Assembly (NCBI GenBank): GCA_913019965.1
Contig: CAJVZR010000028.1
Location: 1-51,163 of the forward strand
DNA: 51,163 bases
Origin: an uncultured Oleispira sp.
GTDB lineage: Bacteria; Pseudomonadota; Gammaproteobacteria; Pseudomonadales; Oceanobacteraceae
Direction: 5' to 3'
Shown here: positions 19,430 to 28,924 of the stretch, piece after piece
Layout: the number at the start of each line of letters is the position of its first letter
Position numbering within the stretch: position 1 is the first letter of the stretch
The notes under the pieces: model-generated
The model's input: only the letters and a program-made list of their open reading frames with translations
Database searches by the model: none
What the model was told of the DNA's origin: nothing
Position numbers and translations under genes: made by a program

Positions 19430-20301
19430 ATCAGCAGATAGCGCTTATTTTCATTCAACTCACCATTAAGCCAACTAGATTCAAAAGCACTCACTAACTT
19501 AGCGGTATATACAGGGTCTAATGGCAAGCAATGATCATCATAGTGACGAATCAATTCAACCAATTGCTCAGGACAACGGCCAAAACCACCAAGATGCTTA
19601 TCACAATCGATATCGAGTTTAAGGTCGCAACCATTAAGTTGCTGTATCAAATTAGTCTTTAACTCCTGCCCTCCCTTGATGGCCATTATCCCTTTAAGCG
19701 TCAGCGGATTAGAATCTAAGCGCTCCCCAAGAGCAGCAGCCAACCCCAGAAAAGTACAACCGGAGCCGATACTCAACCAAATTTCATCATAACCTTCACA
19801 CATTGCAGCCACATCAGTGCAGCCATGGCGACCCAGGGCATTATTACCACCTTCGGGAATCCAAAAACTGTTATATTTTTCCCCTTGCTGCTCACACCAA
19901 GCATCATCATAGCGCAGTTGATAGGTTTTTTTATCGACGAATATCAGTTCCATCCCCATTCGCTGACAATCCTCTAACGTGGGCGTCAGCGCTAAGTGAG
20001 AATAACCTCGAACCAGAGCGTAGGTTTTAAAGCCAAATAATTTTCCCGCTCCTGCTAATGCATGCAAATGATTAGAATGAGGGCCACCACACGATATCAG
20101 TGAGCTAAACCCTTGCTGCTGGGCAGATTCAAGGTTGTACTTTAATTTGAACCATTTATTGCCTGAGATTAGCGGGTGTAATTGATCTAGACGAAGGACC
20201 GATACCTGTTTTAATCGAGGTGCGCTGGCTAAACGATCGCTGATAGGGAATGGTTCAATACCTATCCCTCCTAGCTGGTTAAATGTTCGCGAAGGATCCA
20301 A
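19369..20301 (-). CDS. PLP-dependent ACC deaminase/D-cysteine desulfhydrase-like enzyme
   Basis: This is a fold-type II PLP enzyme. The cofactor Lys is K49 in SGNKWFKLKYN, and the substrate/cofactor loop is CGGPHSNHLHALAG (about 71-84). A phosphate-binding region SIGSGCTFLGLA and a late HSGGLQGRRG complete the fold. Members deaminate 1-aminocyclopropane-1-carboxylate or desulfurise D-cysteine, and the exact substrate cannot be read off. The only good in-frame start is a TTG at 20301 with a poor ribosome site, so the N-terminus is uncertain. The 3' end overlaps the DUF1853 gene on the other strand by 61 bases. Confidence 0.85.
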   Translation of the reverse strand: MDPSRTFNQLGGIGIEPFPISDRLASAPRLKQVSVLRLDQLHPLISGNKWFKLKYNLESAQQQGFSSLISCGGPHSNHLHALAGAGKLFGFKTYALVRGYSHLALTPTLEDCQRMGMELIFVDKKTYQLRYDDAWCEQQGEKYNSFWIPEGGNNALGRHGCTDVAAMCEGYDEIWLSIGSGCTFLGLAAALGERLDSNPLTLKGIMAIKGGQELKTNLIQQLNGCDLKLDIDCDKHLGGFGRCPEQLVELIRHYDDHCLPLDPVYTAKLVSAFESSWLNGELNENKRYLLIHSGGLQGRRGVKALSESLP

Positions 20302-20353
20302 GGGTTAAGATTCTCTCAGGTAAAACCCGTAATTATGCGCTAATTCCAAATTA

Positions 20354-21139
20354 TTAAGTAGTCACAGTTAATTGCTTTAGCTGATCGGTTAACTCTTGAT
20401 TCAAGTCCTTCTCTACGATTAGAGCTTGCTGTAAAGCTGAGATCTCTTCTTCATGTAAGCGCTTAATTTCGGCCATTTCGAGTGTCACTTCATGGGCATC
20501 AAGTCGTCGCTGAGCTTTTTGAGTCAATTCTTTCTGGCGTTCAATTTCTCTTTGCAGTTGCAGCAATTGACTGCGATAAGCAAGAGTCTCTGTCTTTAGC
20601 GCTTGCTTTAAAGCTTCAACTTCTGGATTTTCATGACGCTTTGATAACGCATTGGCAATATCAATACTCTCAGATTTAACAGGAATGGATGACGTTGCAA
20701 TAGTCTCTTTTAAAGACGGGGCTTTACCCATCAAGTCATCTCTAATCGCTTTACGAATCGCCATGAAATCACTGGTTACAGGCTCCCACATAGAGTCAGT
20801 ATGCCAACTAATTGAACACTGGCTATTACAGGTTAAACGGATGCGGCCATCTCCCATATTAGGGCCATGCCCGCCACCATCGGCTAATCGACGTAACGGT
20901 AGATACCAACCAGAATCAACAAACCCCTGCTCATTCACTGGCAGGTTAAACATAACAATCGCCTGAGCAAAATTTTGAGCACCGATAGAAACATAAGCCG
21001 CTTTTACAACCTGCTTCTTAAATGTATCAATTTGGGCCTGGTCTTTTATTATGCGTTCAAATTCTGACAACCAAAATCCTTGGCTGACCGCATTATCTGT
21101 AAAAAGATAAATCGCTTCTTTTGGACTAATACTACTCAC
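20354..21139 (-). CDS. Unrecognised protein with C-terminal coiled coil
   Basis: I do not recognise this 261-residue protein. The first 150 residues look globular, with SGWYLPLRRLADGGGHGPNM and a CNSQC pair next to SISWHTDSMW. From about 170 to 258 it is a charged heptad-rich coiled coil. There is no signal peptide or membrane helix. The start is GTG with AAGGTG eight bases upstream. It follows another unknown gene on the same strand by about 115 bases and may share regulation with it. Codon use and composition look like the neighbours, so it is probably a resident gene. Confidence 0.7.
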   Translation of the reverse strand: MSSISPKEAIYLFTDNAVSQGFWLSEFERIIKDQAQIDTFKKQVVKAAYVSIGAQNFAQAIVMFNLPVNEQGFVDSGWYLPLRRLADGGGHGPNMGDGRIRLTCNSQCSISWHTDSMWEPVTSDFMAIRKAIRDDLMGKAPSLKETIATSSIPVKSESIDIANALSKRHENPEVEALKQALKTETLAYRSQLLQLQREIERQKELTQKAQRRLDAHEVTLEMAEIKRLHEEEISALQQALIVEKDLNQELTDQLKQLTVTT

Positions 21140-21255
21140 AAAGTCACACCTTACAGCTATGTTTCATTTTTTATTCTTATGATTGACAACATGCCGTGAT
21201 TTAGGCCAAAGCTCAAGGGCCAATCTGGCCAATTCGTTTAACCAATTAAGACAAT

Positions 21256-22032
21256 TTAAAATTTTTGCTTTGTATCTTGATTTGGATCTGTCGGAAACCC
21301 ATGCTCATCTTTATCAGAATCAGCCTCTTTAGATAGCTCTTTTGCAAGGCTACCTACCTCTTCATCCTCTTCACCATTAAATAATGCAGATGATTTTTTC
21401 GCCAGATCTCTAATACGTTGGTTTTTTTCAGGGTATTGCATATTAAAATCAATGAGTATCTTTCGTGCCGCTTTATAGTAACCACTAGCCGTTGTGACAT
21501 CACCGCGTTGAGCAGCAACATCCCCTTGAGCAGTAAAGGAATCGACTTCCATATCAAGAATAGAAATACGCAAATATCGTCGAAATTCAAGGATGGTAGC
21601 CTCTGATGCGGTTTTATTTTTCACCATAGGGCCAAAAGACTTTAATACCTTAGAAAATTGTTTCTTTGCATAGCGTATTTCACGATCACTTTTCAATACT
21701 CTCTTTTTCTTCCCTCCCGCACTGACCTTTTGCTGAAGATCTTCCATGTCTACAGCCGATGCGCCTTCCTGCTCTTTTTTGGGGAGAGCCGACACGTAGC
21801 GCTCATTCAGCTGTTTAATTCTCTCATAGACCAAGCTCTGTATTTCTTTTTGATTATCTACTTTCACCAAGAACTCTAGGGCTTCAGCTAACTCCGAAAT
21901 AAAGTCCTTAACAACTCTCGCTTGCCCTTTTCGCTTCACATTCTTTTGCTGTTGCTTACTCGCAAAAACAGCAATGGCCAGTAGTATCAAAATGGGAACT
22001 GCAATGGCAATAACCAATCCTATTGATGACAT
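21256..22032 (-). CDS. Unrecognised membrane-anchored protein
   Basis: An N-terminal membrane helix (about 5-25, ending before KQQQKNVKRKG) is followed by a soluble helical domain rich in Lys and Glu. The stretch GDVAAQRGDVTTASGYYKAARKIL (shown in part) looks like one TPR-type helical repeat. The acidic tail (NGEEDEEVG...) is probably disordered. With the positive charges after the helix, the soluble part is predicted to be cytosolic. The ATG has AGGA upstream. It is divergent from topA. Function unknown. Confidence 0.75.
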   Translation of the reverse strand: MSSIGLVIAIAVPILILLAIAVFASKQQQKNVKRKGQARVVKDFISELAEALEFLVKVDNQKEIQSLVYERIKQLNERYVSALPKKEQEGASAVDMEDLQQKVSAGGKKKRVLKSDREIRYAKKQFSKVLKSFGPMVKNKTASEATILEFRRYLRISILDMEVDSFTAQGDVAAQRGDVTTASGYYKAARKILIDFNMQYPEKNQRIRDLAKKSSALFNGEEDEEVGSLAKELSKEADSDKDEHGFPTDPNQDTKQKF

Positions 22033-22172
22033 TTATCTTCCTACTTTATTGATTATTCTAAATTTCCAGCTTAGCTATTATTGTTGCTAATACCTGCTTC
22101 TATATAGACAGTTTAGCAACGATTTTAGCACCCGTTGGAAGGTAGTCGAATGAAAATTCATTTCACAAATGC

Positions 22173-22201
22173 TTGACCCAGCGCCTCAGAGTGCATATAA
22201 A
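22173..22201 (+). promoter_or_regulatory. Sigma-70 promoter of topA
   Basis: TTGACC at 22173-22178 and TATAAA at 22196-22201 are separated by exactly 17 bases, a near-consensus sigma-70 promoter. Transcription would start near 22208, giving a leader of about 57 bases before the topA ATG. About 55 bases further upstream there is an 8-bp inverted repeat (GTTGCTAA at 22083, TTAGCAAC at 22113) of unknown role. Confidence 0.8.
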
Positions 22202-22264
22202 TTGTCGTTTTAGACTGAATTGACTCGGTTAATTATTTCTTTACATAAGGTTTTTTAGATCAAT

Positions 22265-24976
22265 ATGGGCAAATCGCTGGTTATTGTGGAGTCGCCTGCC
22301 AAGGCCAAAACCATCAACAAATATCTGGGCAAAGATTTCATTGTGAAGTCCAGTGTTGGTCATATTCGTGATCTGCCGACGTCAGGATCAGGAGCAAAGA
22401 GTGACCCTAAAGAAAGGGCTCGCCAAGCTGCGATTACGCGTAAGCTATCTCCTGAAGATAAGATCATTCATAAAAAACGAAAATCCAAAGAACAGCTGAT
22501 CAATCGTATGGGCATCAACCCAGATAACGATTGGGCCGCCAATTATCAAATTCTTCCCGGCAAAGAAAAAGTCGTTGAAGAATTACAGCGATTGGCGAAA
22601 GACGCCGATACTGTCTATCTCGCGACGGATTTGGACCGCGAAGGGGAAGCCATTGCTTGGCACCTGCGGGAAGTTATTGGTGGTGACGATAGTCGCTACC
22701 GTCGTGTTGTTTTTAACGAAATTACCAAAAAGGCCATTCAAGCGGCTTTCGAACAACCTTCCGATCTTGATATAAACCGCGTAAATGCCCAGCAAACTCG
22801 CCGTTTCTTAGACCGCGTAGTAGGTTTCATGGTCTCGCCATTGCTATGGGCTAAAGTAGCTCGCGGCTTATCTGCGGGCCGAGTACAGTCAGTTGCCGTT
22901 CGTATCGTAGTAGAACGTGAACGTGAAATTCGCGCTTTCATCCCAGTTGAATACTGGGAAGCGTTTGCCAAGCTTGAAAGTACTCAAGGCGATCAACTGC
23001 GTTGTCAGGTCGTTAAAGAAGATGGCAAAGAATACAAACCGAGCAATCAAGCACACAGCGACAAAGCGATGGCGACGCTTAATTCCTCGCCTTTCAAAGT
23101 CGCCAATCGTGAAGATCGCCCAACAAAATCGAAACCTGCTGCGCCATTCATTACCTCTACCCTGCAGCAAGCCGCCAGTACACGCTTAAGCTTTAGCGTT
23201 AAGAAAACCATGACTCTGGCCCAGCGTCTGTATGAAGGTGGTTATATCACCTACATGCGAACCGACTCGACCAATTTGAGTAGCGAAGCGGTAGAAAATG
23301 CCCGCAGTTTCATTACTGAAAAATACGGCGAGCAGTATTTACCTGCGGACCCACGCTCCTATAGCAGCAAAGAAGGCGCACAAGAAGCTCACGAAGCGAT
23401 ACGCCCTTCTAATGTCGAGCTGTCAGCCAACGATTTAGAAAAAATGGAGCCTGATGCTCAGCGTTTATACGATTTAATTTGGCGTCGCTTTGTCGCATGT
23501 CAAATGAACGATGCGCAATTCACCAGCTCAACAATTACCGTAAAAGCGGCTGATTTTGAATTAAAGACCAAAGGCCGCGTCATCCGCTTTGATGGTCACT
23601 TACGTGCCTTGCCTACCGGTGGTAAAGGTGATGAAGATATCATCCTACCCGACGTTGCTATTGGCGATGAGCTTAAGCTGGATGAACTTCAGCCTAAGCA
23701 ACATTTCACTAAGCCTTCACCACGTTATTCGGAAGCAGCACTGGTAAAAGAATTAGAAAAACAAGGTATTGGCCGTCCTTCGACCTATGCAGCGATTATC
23801 TCTACAATTCAAGATCGTGGCTACGTTAGATTAGAAAACCGACGTTTCTATGCCGAAAAAATGGGTGACATTGTCACCAGCCGTCTGATTGAAAACTTCG
23901 ACGACCTAATGGATTACAATTTCACCGCCACCATGGAAGAAAAACTCGACCATGTTGCTGACGGTGAGCTTAAGTGGAAAAACGTTCTAAACGAGTTCTA
24001 CAACGACTTCCAAAATAAGTTGGATATTGCCGATGGCGAAGAAGGCATGCGCCCTAATGACCCGGTTAATACCGACATTGAGTGCCCTACCTGCTCTCGC
24101 AATATGCAAATACGCACCGGTTCGACCGGGGTGTTCTTAGGCTGTTCAGGCTATAGTCTGCCACCGAAAGAACGCTGTACTACCACCATGAATCTAACGG
24201 CGGGTGATGAAGCCATCAGTCTAGACGGTGATGAAGAAGCAGAAAGCCGTCGTTTAAACGATATGCGCCGCTGCACTATCTGCAATACCGCCATGGACAG
24301 TTATTTATTGGATGAGCAGCGTAAACTTCACATCTGCGGTAATAATCCCGATTGTGATGGCTACGAAGTCGAACTGGGTCAATTTAAGATTAAAGGCTAT
24401 GACGGCCCAACCCTTGAATGTGATAAATGTGGCAGTGAAATGCAGTTGAAATCTGGCCGTTTTGGCAAGTATTTTGGCTGTATGGCTGATGAGTGTAAGA
24501 ATACCCGTAAACTGCTTAAGAGCGGTGAAGCAGCGCCTCCTAAGATGGACCCTATCCCAATGCCTGAGCTGCAATGCGTTAAGGTAGACGATACATACAT
24601 CTTGCGTGACGGTGCGAGTGGCTTATTCTTAGCAGCCAGCCAATTCCCGAAAAACCGTGAAACTCGCGCGCCTTTGGTATCGGAGATCATTCCTCACCAA
24701 GCGGAATTAGATCCTAAGTATCACTTTTTATTGGATGCTCCTCGCTCTGATAAGCTAGGTAACTCTGCGGTTATTCGTTACAGCCGTAAAACCAAATCCC
24801 AGTATGTGATGTCCGAAATTGAAGGCAAAGCATCTGGCTGGAGTGCCGTCTTTGAGAATGGCACTTGGGTAGAAACTGAACCGAAGAAGAAAGCGCCGGC
24901 CAAGAAAAAAGCCCCAGCTAAAAAGAAAACTACTGCCAAGAAAACCACCACTAAGAAAGCAGCTGATAAAGAATAA
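22265..24976 (+). CDS. topA: DNA topoisomerase I
   Basis: This type IA topoisomerase relaxes negative supercoils. The N-terminal TOPRIM domain starts [14 protein letters not shown] and carries [15 protein letters not shown]. The active-site tyrosine is Y330 in [10 protein letters not shown]. Three C-terminal zinc ribbons follow (CPTC...C, CTIC...CGNNPDC, CDKCG...C). The tail after about residue 875 is a Lys/Ala/Thr-rich run with repeated KKKAPAK units, likely to bind DNA non-specifically. The 903-residue length is somewhat longer than in E. coli because of this tail. AAGG lies about 14 bases before the ATG, so the ribosome site is weak. Confidence 0.98.
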   Translation: MGKSLVIVESPAKAKTINKYLGKDFIVKSSVGHIRDLPTSGSGAKSDPKERARQAAITRKLSPEDKIIHKKRKSKEQLINRMGINPDNDWAANYQILPGKEKVVEELQRLAKDADTVYLATDLDREGEAIAWHLREVIGGDDSRYRRVVFNEITKKAIQAAFEQPSDLDINRVNAQQTRRFLDRVVGFMVSPLLWAKVARGLSAGRVQSVAVRIVVEREREIRAFIPVEYWEAFAKLESTQGDQLRCQVVKEDGKEYKPSNQAHSDKAMATLNSSPFKVANREDRPTKSKPAAPFITSTLQQAASTRLSFSVKKTMTLAQRLYEGGYITYMRTDSTNLSSEAVENARSFITEKYGEQYLPADPRSYSSKEGAQEAHEAIRPSNVELSANDLEKMEPDAQRLYDLIWRRFVACQMNDAQFTSSTITVKAADFELKTKGRVIRFDGHLRALPTGGKGDEDIILPDVAIGDELKLDELQPKQHFTKPSPRYSEAALVKELEKQGIGRPSTYAAIISTIQDRGYVRLENRRFYAEKMGDIVTSRLIENFDDLMDYNFTATMEEKLDHVADGELKWKNVLNEFYNDFQNKLDIADGEEGMRPNDPVNTDIECPTCSRNMQIRTGSTGVFLGCSGYSLPPKERCTTTMNLTAGDEAISLDGDEEAESRRLNDMRRCTICNTAMDSYLLDEQRKLHICGNNPDCDGYEVELGQFKIKGYDGPTLECDKCGSEMQLKSGRFGKYFGCMADECKNTRKLLKSGEAAPPKMDPIPMPELQCVKVDDTYILRDGASGLFLAASQFPKNRETRAPLVSEIIPHQAELDPKYHFLLDAPRSDKLGNSAVIRYSRKTKSQYVMSEIEGKASGWSAVFENGTWVETEPKKKAPAKKKAPAKKKTTAKKTTTKKAADKE

Positions 24977-24995
24977 CGAGGTTATCAGCTCAAAC

Positions 24996-25029
24996 CCCTC
25001 CAGCTTTTTTACTACTTAAAGCTGGAGGG
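24996..25029 (+). terminator. Hairpin after topA
   Basis: A perfect 12-bp inverted repeat (CCCTCCAGCTTT at 24996-25007 and its complement at 25018-25029, loop 10 bases) lies 20 bases past the topA stop. The stem is strong, but no U-tract follows. It may end transcription with Rho, protect the 3' end, or be a weak terminator. Confidence 0.55.
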
Positions 25030-25145
25030 CTTCCACCCTAAGTATGAATCTTTGTTAATTTCATAAAAACCAGCCTATCTTCGTAAAGCACGCCCCGTTT
25101 CTTCTGCTATTTTTTTAATTCAAACATTAAAAAAGGAAGAAGCTC

Positions 25146-25421
25146 ATGATACTACGGACAGTACTACTTACTTTGGCCATTTCTTGTACGAGCCTTGGCG
25201 TTAGTCAAGTGCACGCCCGAGACCAAATTGCCTTGAACATTAATAATGCAAGCATCGAACAGCTGGAGAAAATGAAAGGCATTGGTAGCCGTAAAGCTCA
25301 AGCAATCGTTGAATACCGATTACAAAACGGCACCTTCGCGACCGTAGAAGAGCTCGCTAAAGTCAAAGGAATTGGCCCTAAATTCATCTCCAAAAACCGC
25401 GCTTGGCTATCCGTTCAATAA
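25146..25421 (+). CDS. ComEA-like helix-hairpin-helix protein
   Basis: This is a small exported DNA-binding protein. A signal peptide (about 1-24, ending VHARD) is followed by one ComEA domain with two helix-hairpin-helix motifs: MKGIGSRKAQAIVEYR and VKGIGPKFISKNRAW, after the typical NINNASIEQLE start. Short ComEA proteins of Gram-negative bacteria bind incoming DNA in the periplasm during transformation. GGAAGAAG lies just before the ATG. It follows topA by 170 bases and is probably transcribed separately. No other competence gene is in the window. Confidence 0.9.
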   Translation: MILRTVLLTLAISCTSLGVSQVHARDQIALNINNASIEQLEKMKGIGSRKAQAIVEYRLQNGTFATVEELAKVKGIGPKFISKNRAWLSVQ

Positions 25422-25449
25422 CGGTCACGCCCAACTGATAATGATCTAT

Positions 25450-25481
25450 AATCGCCAAATAACTCATCATTTTTGGCGATT
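25450..25481 (+). terminator. Hairpin after the ComEA-like gene
   Basis: A perfect 10-bp inverted repeat (AATCGCCAAA at 25450, TTTGGCGATT at 25472, loop of 12 bases) lies 28 bases past the stop. The U-rich part is inside the stem and just after it (TTTATA), so this is a moderate terminator candidate. Confidence 0.55.
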
Positions 25482-25635
25482 TATACTAATCTTTCCATTA
25501 ACCGAAAGGATTAATTCAGTTTCACTTGCTCTCACACTGAAATTCATGTCAAATTTGCTATTATTATTGTTACCCCGCTTGTTATCTAATAACGACCTAG
25601 ATGGCAGAGCAACCCGATAGGAAAAGGATCATTCA

Positions 25636-27501
25636 GTGCCTGAAGCTGTTCAGCAAGCAATTACAAAAGAGTCAGATAACAAGACTAAATTAGCCGTAAC
25701 CCTGCTTACTTACGTATTAATGTTCAGTTTCTTTGTGACTTTGGCCACATCCGCCTACATTATTTATTCCGATTACCTGCAAGGCGCCAACAAACTCAAT
25801 CAAAGCATCACTCAAATAAAAGCCGGTTACCAAGAAAGTATCAGTTACAGTTTATGGAACTTTGATAGCCAACAAATAAAAACCCAGTTAGCGGGTATCC
25901 TAAACTTTCCTGGAGTGCTTAACGTCTATATCGAGACAAAAGAAGGGTTACTCCATAGCGCCGGAGATTTTGATCAAGGGGCGACCCAGAAGCATGCTTT
26001 TGATCTCTTCTTTACCAGCGCCGAAAGACAATATCCTCTTGGCGTATTAAACATAACCTTAGATTATAAAGGGCTTTACGAGACTCTGTTTTATAAAGCA
26101 CTTAACATTTTAGCGACTCAGTTTATTAAAACCTTCTCGGTCTCCCTCTTCATTCTCTTTATCTTTCAACGCTTAGTCACGCATCGTTTATTAAGCATGT
26201 CTAACTGGGCTAAGAAATTTACTATCAATGACTTAGACTACGAGCTATCCATCGAAGCACCAAGCAAGAGCAGGAATAATAAACCTGACGAAATCGATGC
26301 TGTTGTGAGTGCCATCAACAGCATGCGTAATAGTTTGAAAGAAGATATCAAGAAACGCGAACTAACCGAGCAAACCCTCAATAAAACGCAATACAAGTTA
26401 TCAATCGCTATTAATAATGCCGAGTTAGGATTTTGCGAATACAGTCAAAAAACGGATCGCTTCTCTGGTAACGACCACTTTGCTAACCATTTAGAGTTGG
26501 AGCCGACCCAACTAGAACAGCTTGAACACCCAATTGATTGGTTTAAAAACTTAATCATGGGTGATCGCACGATTGAACAGCGAGAGCGTATCAATCAACT
26601 ATTACATGGGCATATGGAACGGATCTGTACTGAGCTAAGCCTTCGTTGTGGCAATGATAAAATCAAACACTTTGATACCACCATCCAAGTATCAGAATGG
26701 GATGATAATGGCCTTCCTGTGGCCATCGTATTTTGTATCTTAGATAAAACAGAACAAGTAAATGCCAGCAAACAAGCCGCTGACCTCAATTATGCCCTTG
26801 AACAAAAAGTGACTAAGCGCACTGAAGAGCTGACCCATGAGCAAGTGCAATCTAAAGCCGAAATTAAGAAGTTACAGCACCAGCTAACGAATTTAATTCA
26901 ACAAAAACAACGCCAACAAAATCAACAAAATCTTCAACCATTACAGAATGCGTTATCTCGTTTAGAAGAATTACTTAAATCCACGGGACAAGAAAAAAGT
27001 CTAGAGCAAGCCCAGAATCTAGCCTCTCTATTGACTGAGCATATTGGCGCTAGCAACAATACTAAAACTCAAACGTTTGATGTTGTTAATATGATTCAAG
27101 ATGAGATTGAAACGTATTCCGGGGCATTAAAGTTAGATGACAAGATAAACCTTCGCCTTCCTTTCTCTCTAACCCTCGATAGCCACGAGTACATATTGAA
27201 ATATTGTTTCAATCGCTCGTTAGCGGCTATTAGTCATTATTTTCATCAAGATTTTAATAGTGAAAAGTTATCGATTACTCTCGAGCTTGAAGAAGACCAT
27301 GGCATCATTGACCTTCAATACTTAAGTGATTCTACAGTGACCAGTGACGACTGGTCGAACCCCAGCAGCAATGACATCATTATTTTGAAGTTGTGCAACT
27401 CGGTATTGGAAGAGCTATTTGATGGGAATATTACGCTTATTCATGAAAATGATCAGCCACTCTCAATCAAGATGCGTTTCAATATTAATGCCCGCAATTA
27501 G
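25636..27501 (+). CDS. Membrane sensor protein with degenerate kinase domain
   Basis: Two membrane helices (about 19-45 and 155-180) enclose a periplasmic sensor domain of about 110 residues. A HAMP-like linker and a PAS-like domain (about 250-390) follow, then a Gln-rich coiled coil (about 395-445) and a C-terminal part (about 475-621) that looks like a worn HATPase fold. No H-box histidine with the usual HE/HD-x-x-TP context is present. The FNRSLAAISHYF stretch may be a remnant N-box, but DxGxG and GxGLG are missing. It is thus probably not an active kinase. The GTG start has AGGA eight bases upstream. No response regulator is adjacent. Confidence 0.75.
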   Translation: MPEAVQQAITKESDNKTKLAVTLLTYVLMFSFFVTLATSAYIIYSDYLQGANKLNQSITQIKAGYQESISYSLWNFDSQQIKTQLAGILNFPGVLNVYIETKEGLLHSAGDFDQGATQKHAFDLFFTSAERQYPLGVLNITLDYKGLYETLFYKALNILATQFIKTFSVSLFILFIFQRLVTHRLLSMSNWAKKFTINDLDYELSIEAPSKSRNNKPDEIDAVVSAINSMRNSLKEDIKKRELTEQTLNKTQYKLSIAINNAELGFCEYSQKTDRFSGNDHFANHLELEPTQLEQLEHPIDWFKNLIMGDRTIEQRERINQLLHGHMERICTELSLRCGNDKIKHFDTTIQVSEWDDNGLPVAIVFCILDKTEQVNASKQAADLNYALEQKVTKRTEELTHEQVQSKAEIKKLQHQLTNLIQQKQRQQNQQNLQPLQNALSRLEELLKSTGQEKSLEQAQNLASLLTEHIGASNNTKTQTFDVVNMIQDEIETYSGALKLDDKINLRLPFSLTLDSHEYILKYCFNRSLAAISHYFHQDFNSEKLSITLELEEDHGIIDLQYLSDSTVTSDDWSNPSSNDIIILKLCNSVLEELFDGNITLIHENDQPLSIKMRFNINARN

Positions 27502-27515
27502 GGCATCAAAAAACT

Positions 27516-27557
27516 AATGGCTGCTACTGAATGACTACTTCTGAATGGCTACCACTG
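27516..27557. repeat. Three tandem 14-base repeats at the end of gloB
   Basis: Three imperfect head-to-tail copies of a 14-base unit occur: AATGGCTGCTACTG, AATGACTACTTCTG and AATGGCTACCACTG. They cover the gap between the sensor gene and gloB and run over the gloB stop codon. Slippage is the likely origin. Confidence 0.7.
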
Positions 27558-28331
27558 ATCTCTAAATTTACGCAGTGTTTTAAACACGCTGCGCTTAGAA
27601 TCACCCCCCTCACCTTTTTGCGTTATTTGCTCAACAAGCTCCGGACTTTGTAAGCGTAAGAATGGATTATATGAGCGCTCTTGACCTAGTGTCATATACG
27701 GCATCTCATCTGGCTGAAAACCCCCAACCTCTCCCTGCCAAAACAAGGCTTCTGAATTATTTGGCTCCCAAGTTAATGCAAAAGCTAAATTCGTTTTCAT
27801 ATAATCATGCCCAGGATACAAGATCGTATTATCTGGCAGCGGCGCTAATTCTCGTTCGAAGCTATCAAACATTTCATCAACATCACCACCATTAAAGCAG
27901 TTACCTGCACAGGCGTTGAAAAGCGTATCACCAGAAAATAAAATGGGGACTTCTTCATTCAAGGTTAAAAGACAGACATGAACCGGTGTATGCCCTGGGG
28001 TTGGCAATACTTTAAACTTCATGCTGCCGAGCTCTATCACCTCATTTGCAATTAACCCCCTAGCAACATTAGGGATTTTACCTTTAGCGTATTCACTGGC
28101 CCATATAGGCGCCCCAGTCGCGGCTTGCACCGCGGGGTTACCTTCAATATGGTCATGATGTTCATGTGTATTGATGATGAGCTTAATCTGCCAGCCTTCC
28201 TGAGCCGCAGCATTAAGCACCGCATCTCCATCGAGTGGATCTAAGGCAATGGCTTGGCGGGTTTGCTCGCAACCGATAATATAATTGAAATTACGCAAGC
28301 GGTTGTTCATGTAAAGACGGACTACTTTCAT
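27549..28331 (-). CDS. gloB: Hydroxyacylglutathione hydrolase (glyoxalase II)
   Basis: This metallo-beta-lactamase-fold enzyme hydrolyses S-lactoylglutathione in methylglyoxal detoxification. The metal motif THEHHDH is at residues 55-61. The other ligands lie in TPGHTPVH, SGDTLF and YPGHDYM, all in family order. The C-terminal end with ERSYNPFLRL matches the glutathione-binding region. The length of 260 is normal. It starts 37 bases after the HIT gene on the same strand, so the two may be co-transcribed. Confidence 0.95.
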   Translation of the reverse strand: MKVVRLYMNNRLRNFNYIIGCEQTRQAIALDPLDGDAVLNAAAQEGWQIKLIINTHEHHDHIEGNPAVQAATGAPIWASEYAKGKIPNVARGLIANEVIELGSMKFKVLPTPGHTPVHVCLLTLNEEVPILFSGDTLFNACAGNCFNGGDVDEMFDSFERELAPLPDNTILYPGHDYMKTNLAFALTWEPNNSEALFWQGEVGGFQPDEMPYMTLGQERSYNPFLRLQSPELVEQITQKGEGGDSKRSVFKTLRKFRDQW

Positions 28332-28368
28332 GTCTTTTTAATACCTAGAGATAAAAATTCAGCAGAAA

Positions 28369-28827
28369 CTACCAGTAAGCGATATTCTCAACATCATCCA
28401 ACGCTTCTAGATCTTCAACAAAATGATTACCCAGAATATTTTGTAATTCCTTTACCCGAACTTCAAGCTCATCCGCTTCATAAGCGATGGCAGGGCTATG
28501 CCCCCACACAGGCCCAGGCCAAGCAGGATCATCGGTATAACGACAAATATGATGTTGATGCAGCTGAGGAACGACATTACCTAGAGCAGCAATGTTCATC
28601 GAGCTGGCAGAGAAGTGATCAGCCATTTTCTCACTCACCATAGTCGACTCTTTCATCAGCTGACTGCGATCTTCTTCCGATAGGTGATAATACTCATAAA
28701 TGTCATTATGAGCCGGCACCAAGATGACCCATGGATAACGCTTATCGTTCATCAGCAGGACTTGGCATAAGGGAAAGCGCCCAATTAAAATCGTATCATT
28801 TTGCAATCTTTGATCTAAAACGAACAT
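28369..28827 (-). CDS. HIT-family hydrolase
   Basis: This small nucleotide-binding protein of the histidine-triad superfamily carries the motif as QLHQHHI near residues 91-97, with Gln in place of the first His. This is a common variant in bacterial HIT proteins that carry a GNVVPQLH lead. NDKRYPWVILVPAH near the start is also typical. The likely reaction is hydrolysis of nucleotide-phosphoramidates or dinucleotides; the substrate is unknown. I chose the ATG at 28827, with GAGAG just upstream; the frame could begin at a TTG at 28839. Confidence 0.88.
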   Translation of the reverse strand: MFVLDQRLQNDTILIGRFPLCQVLLMNDKRYPWVILVPAHNDIYEYYHLSEEDRSQLMKESTMVSEKMADHFSASSMNIAALGNVVPQLHQHHICRYTDDPAWPGPVWGHSPAIAYEADELEVRVKELQNILGNHFVEDLEALDDVENIAYW

Positions 28828-28924
28828 ACATTCTCTCAATCAGATATTGAACTATTGGCTTATAAAACCGTGATAGATTTATTTTAGGCGCTTTTTCCCA
28901 ATGGGTCACCTTAACTGCGTCACA

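Noticed and set aside
28840..28924. Terminator after the TonB-dependent receptor
   Set aside because: Only a CGCTTTT/AAAAAGCG pairing over a loop of about 30 bases; too weak to call.
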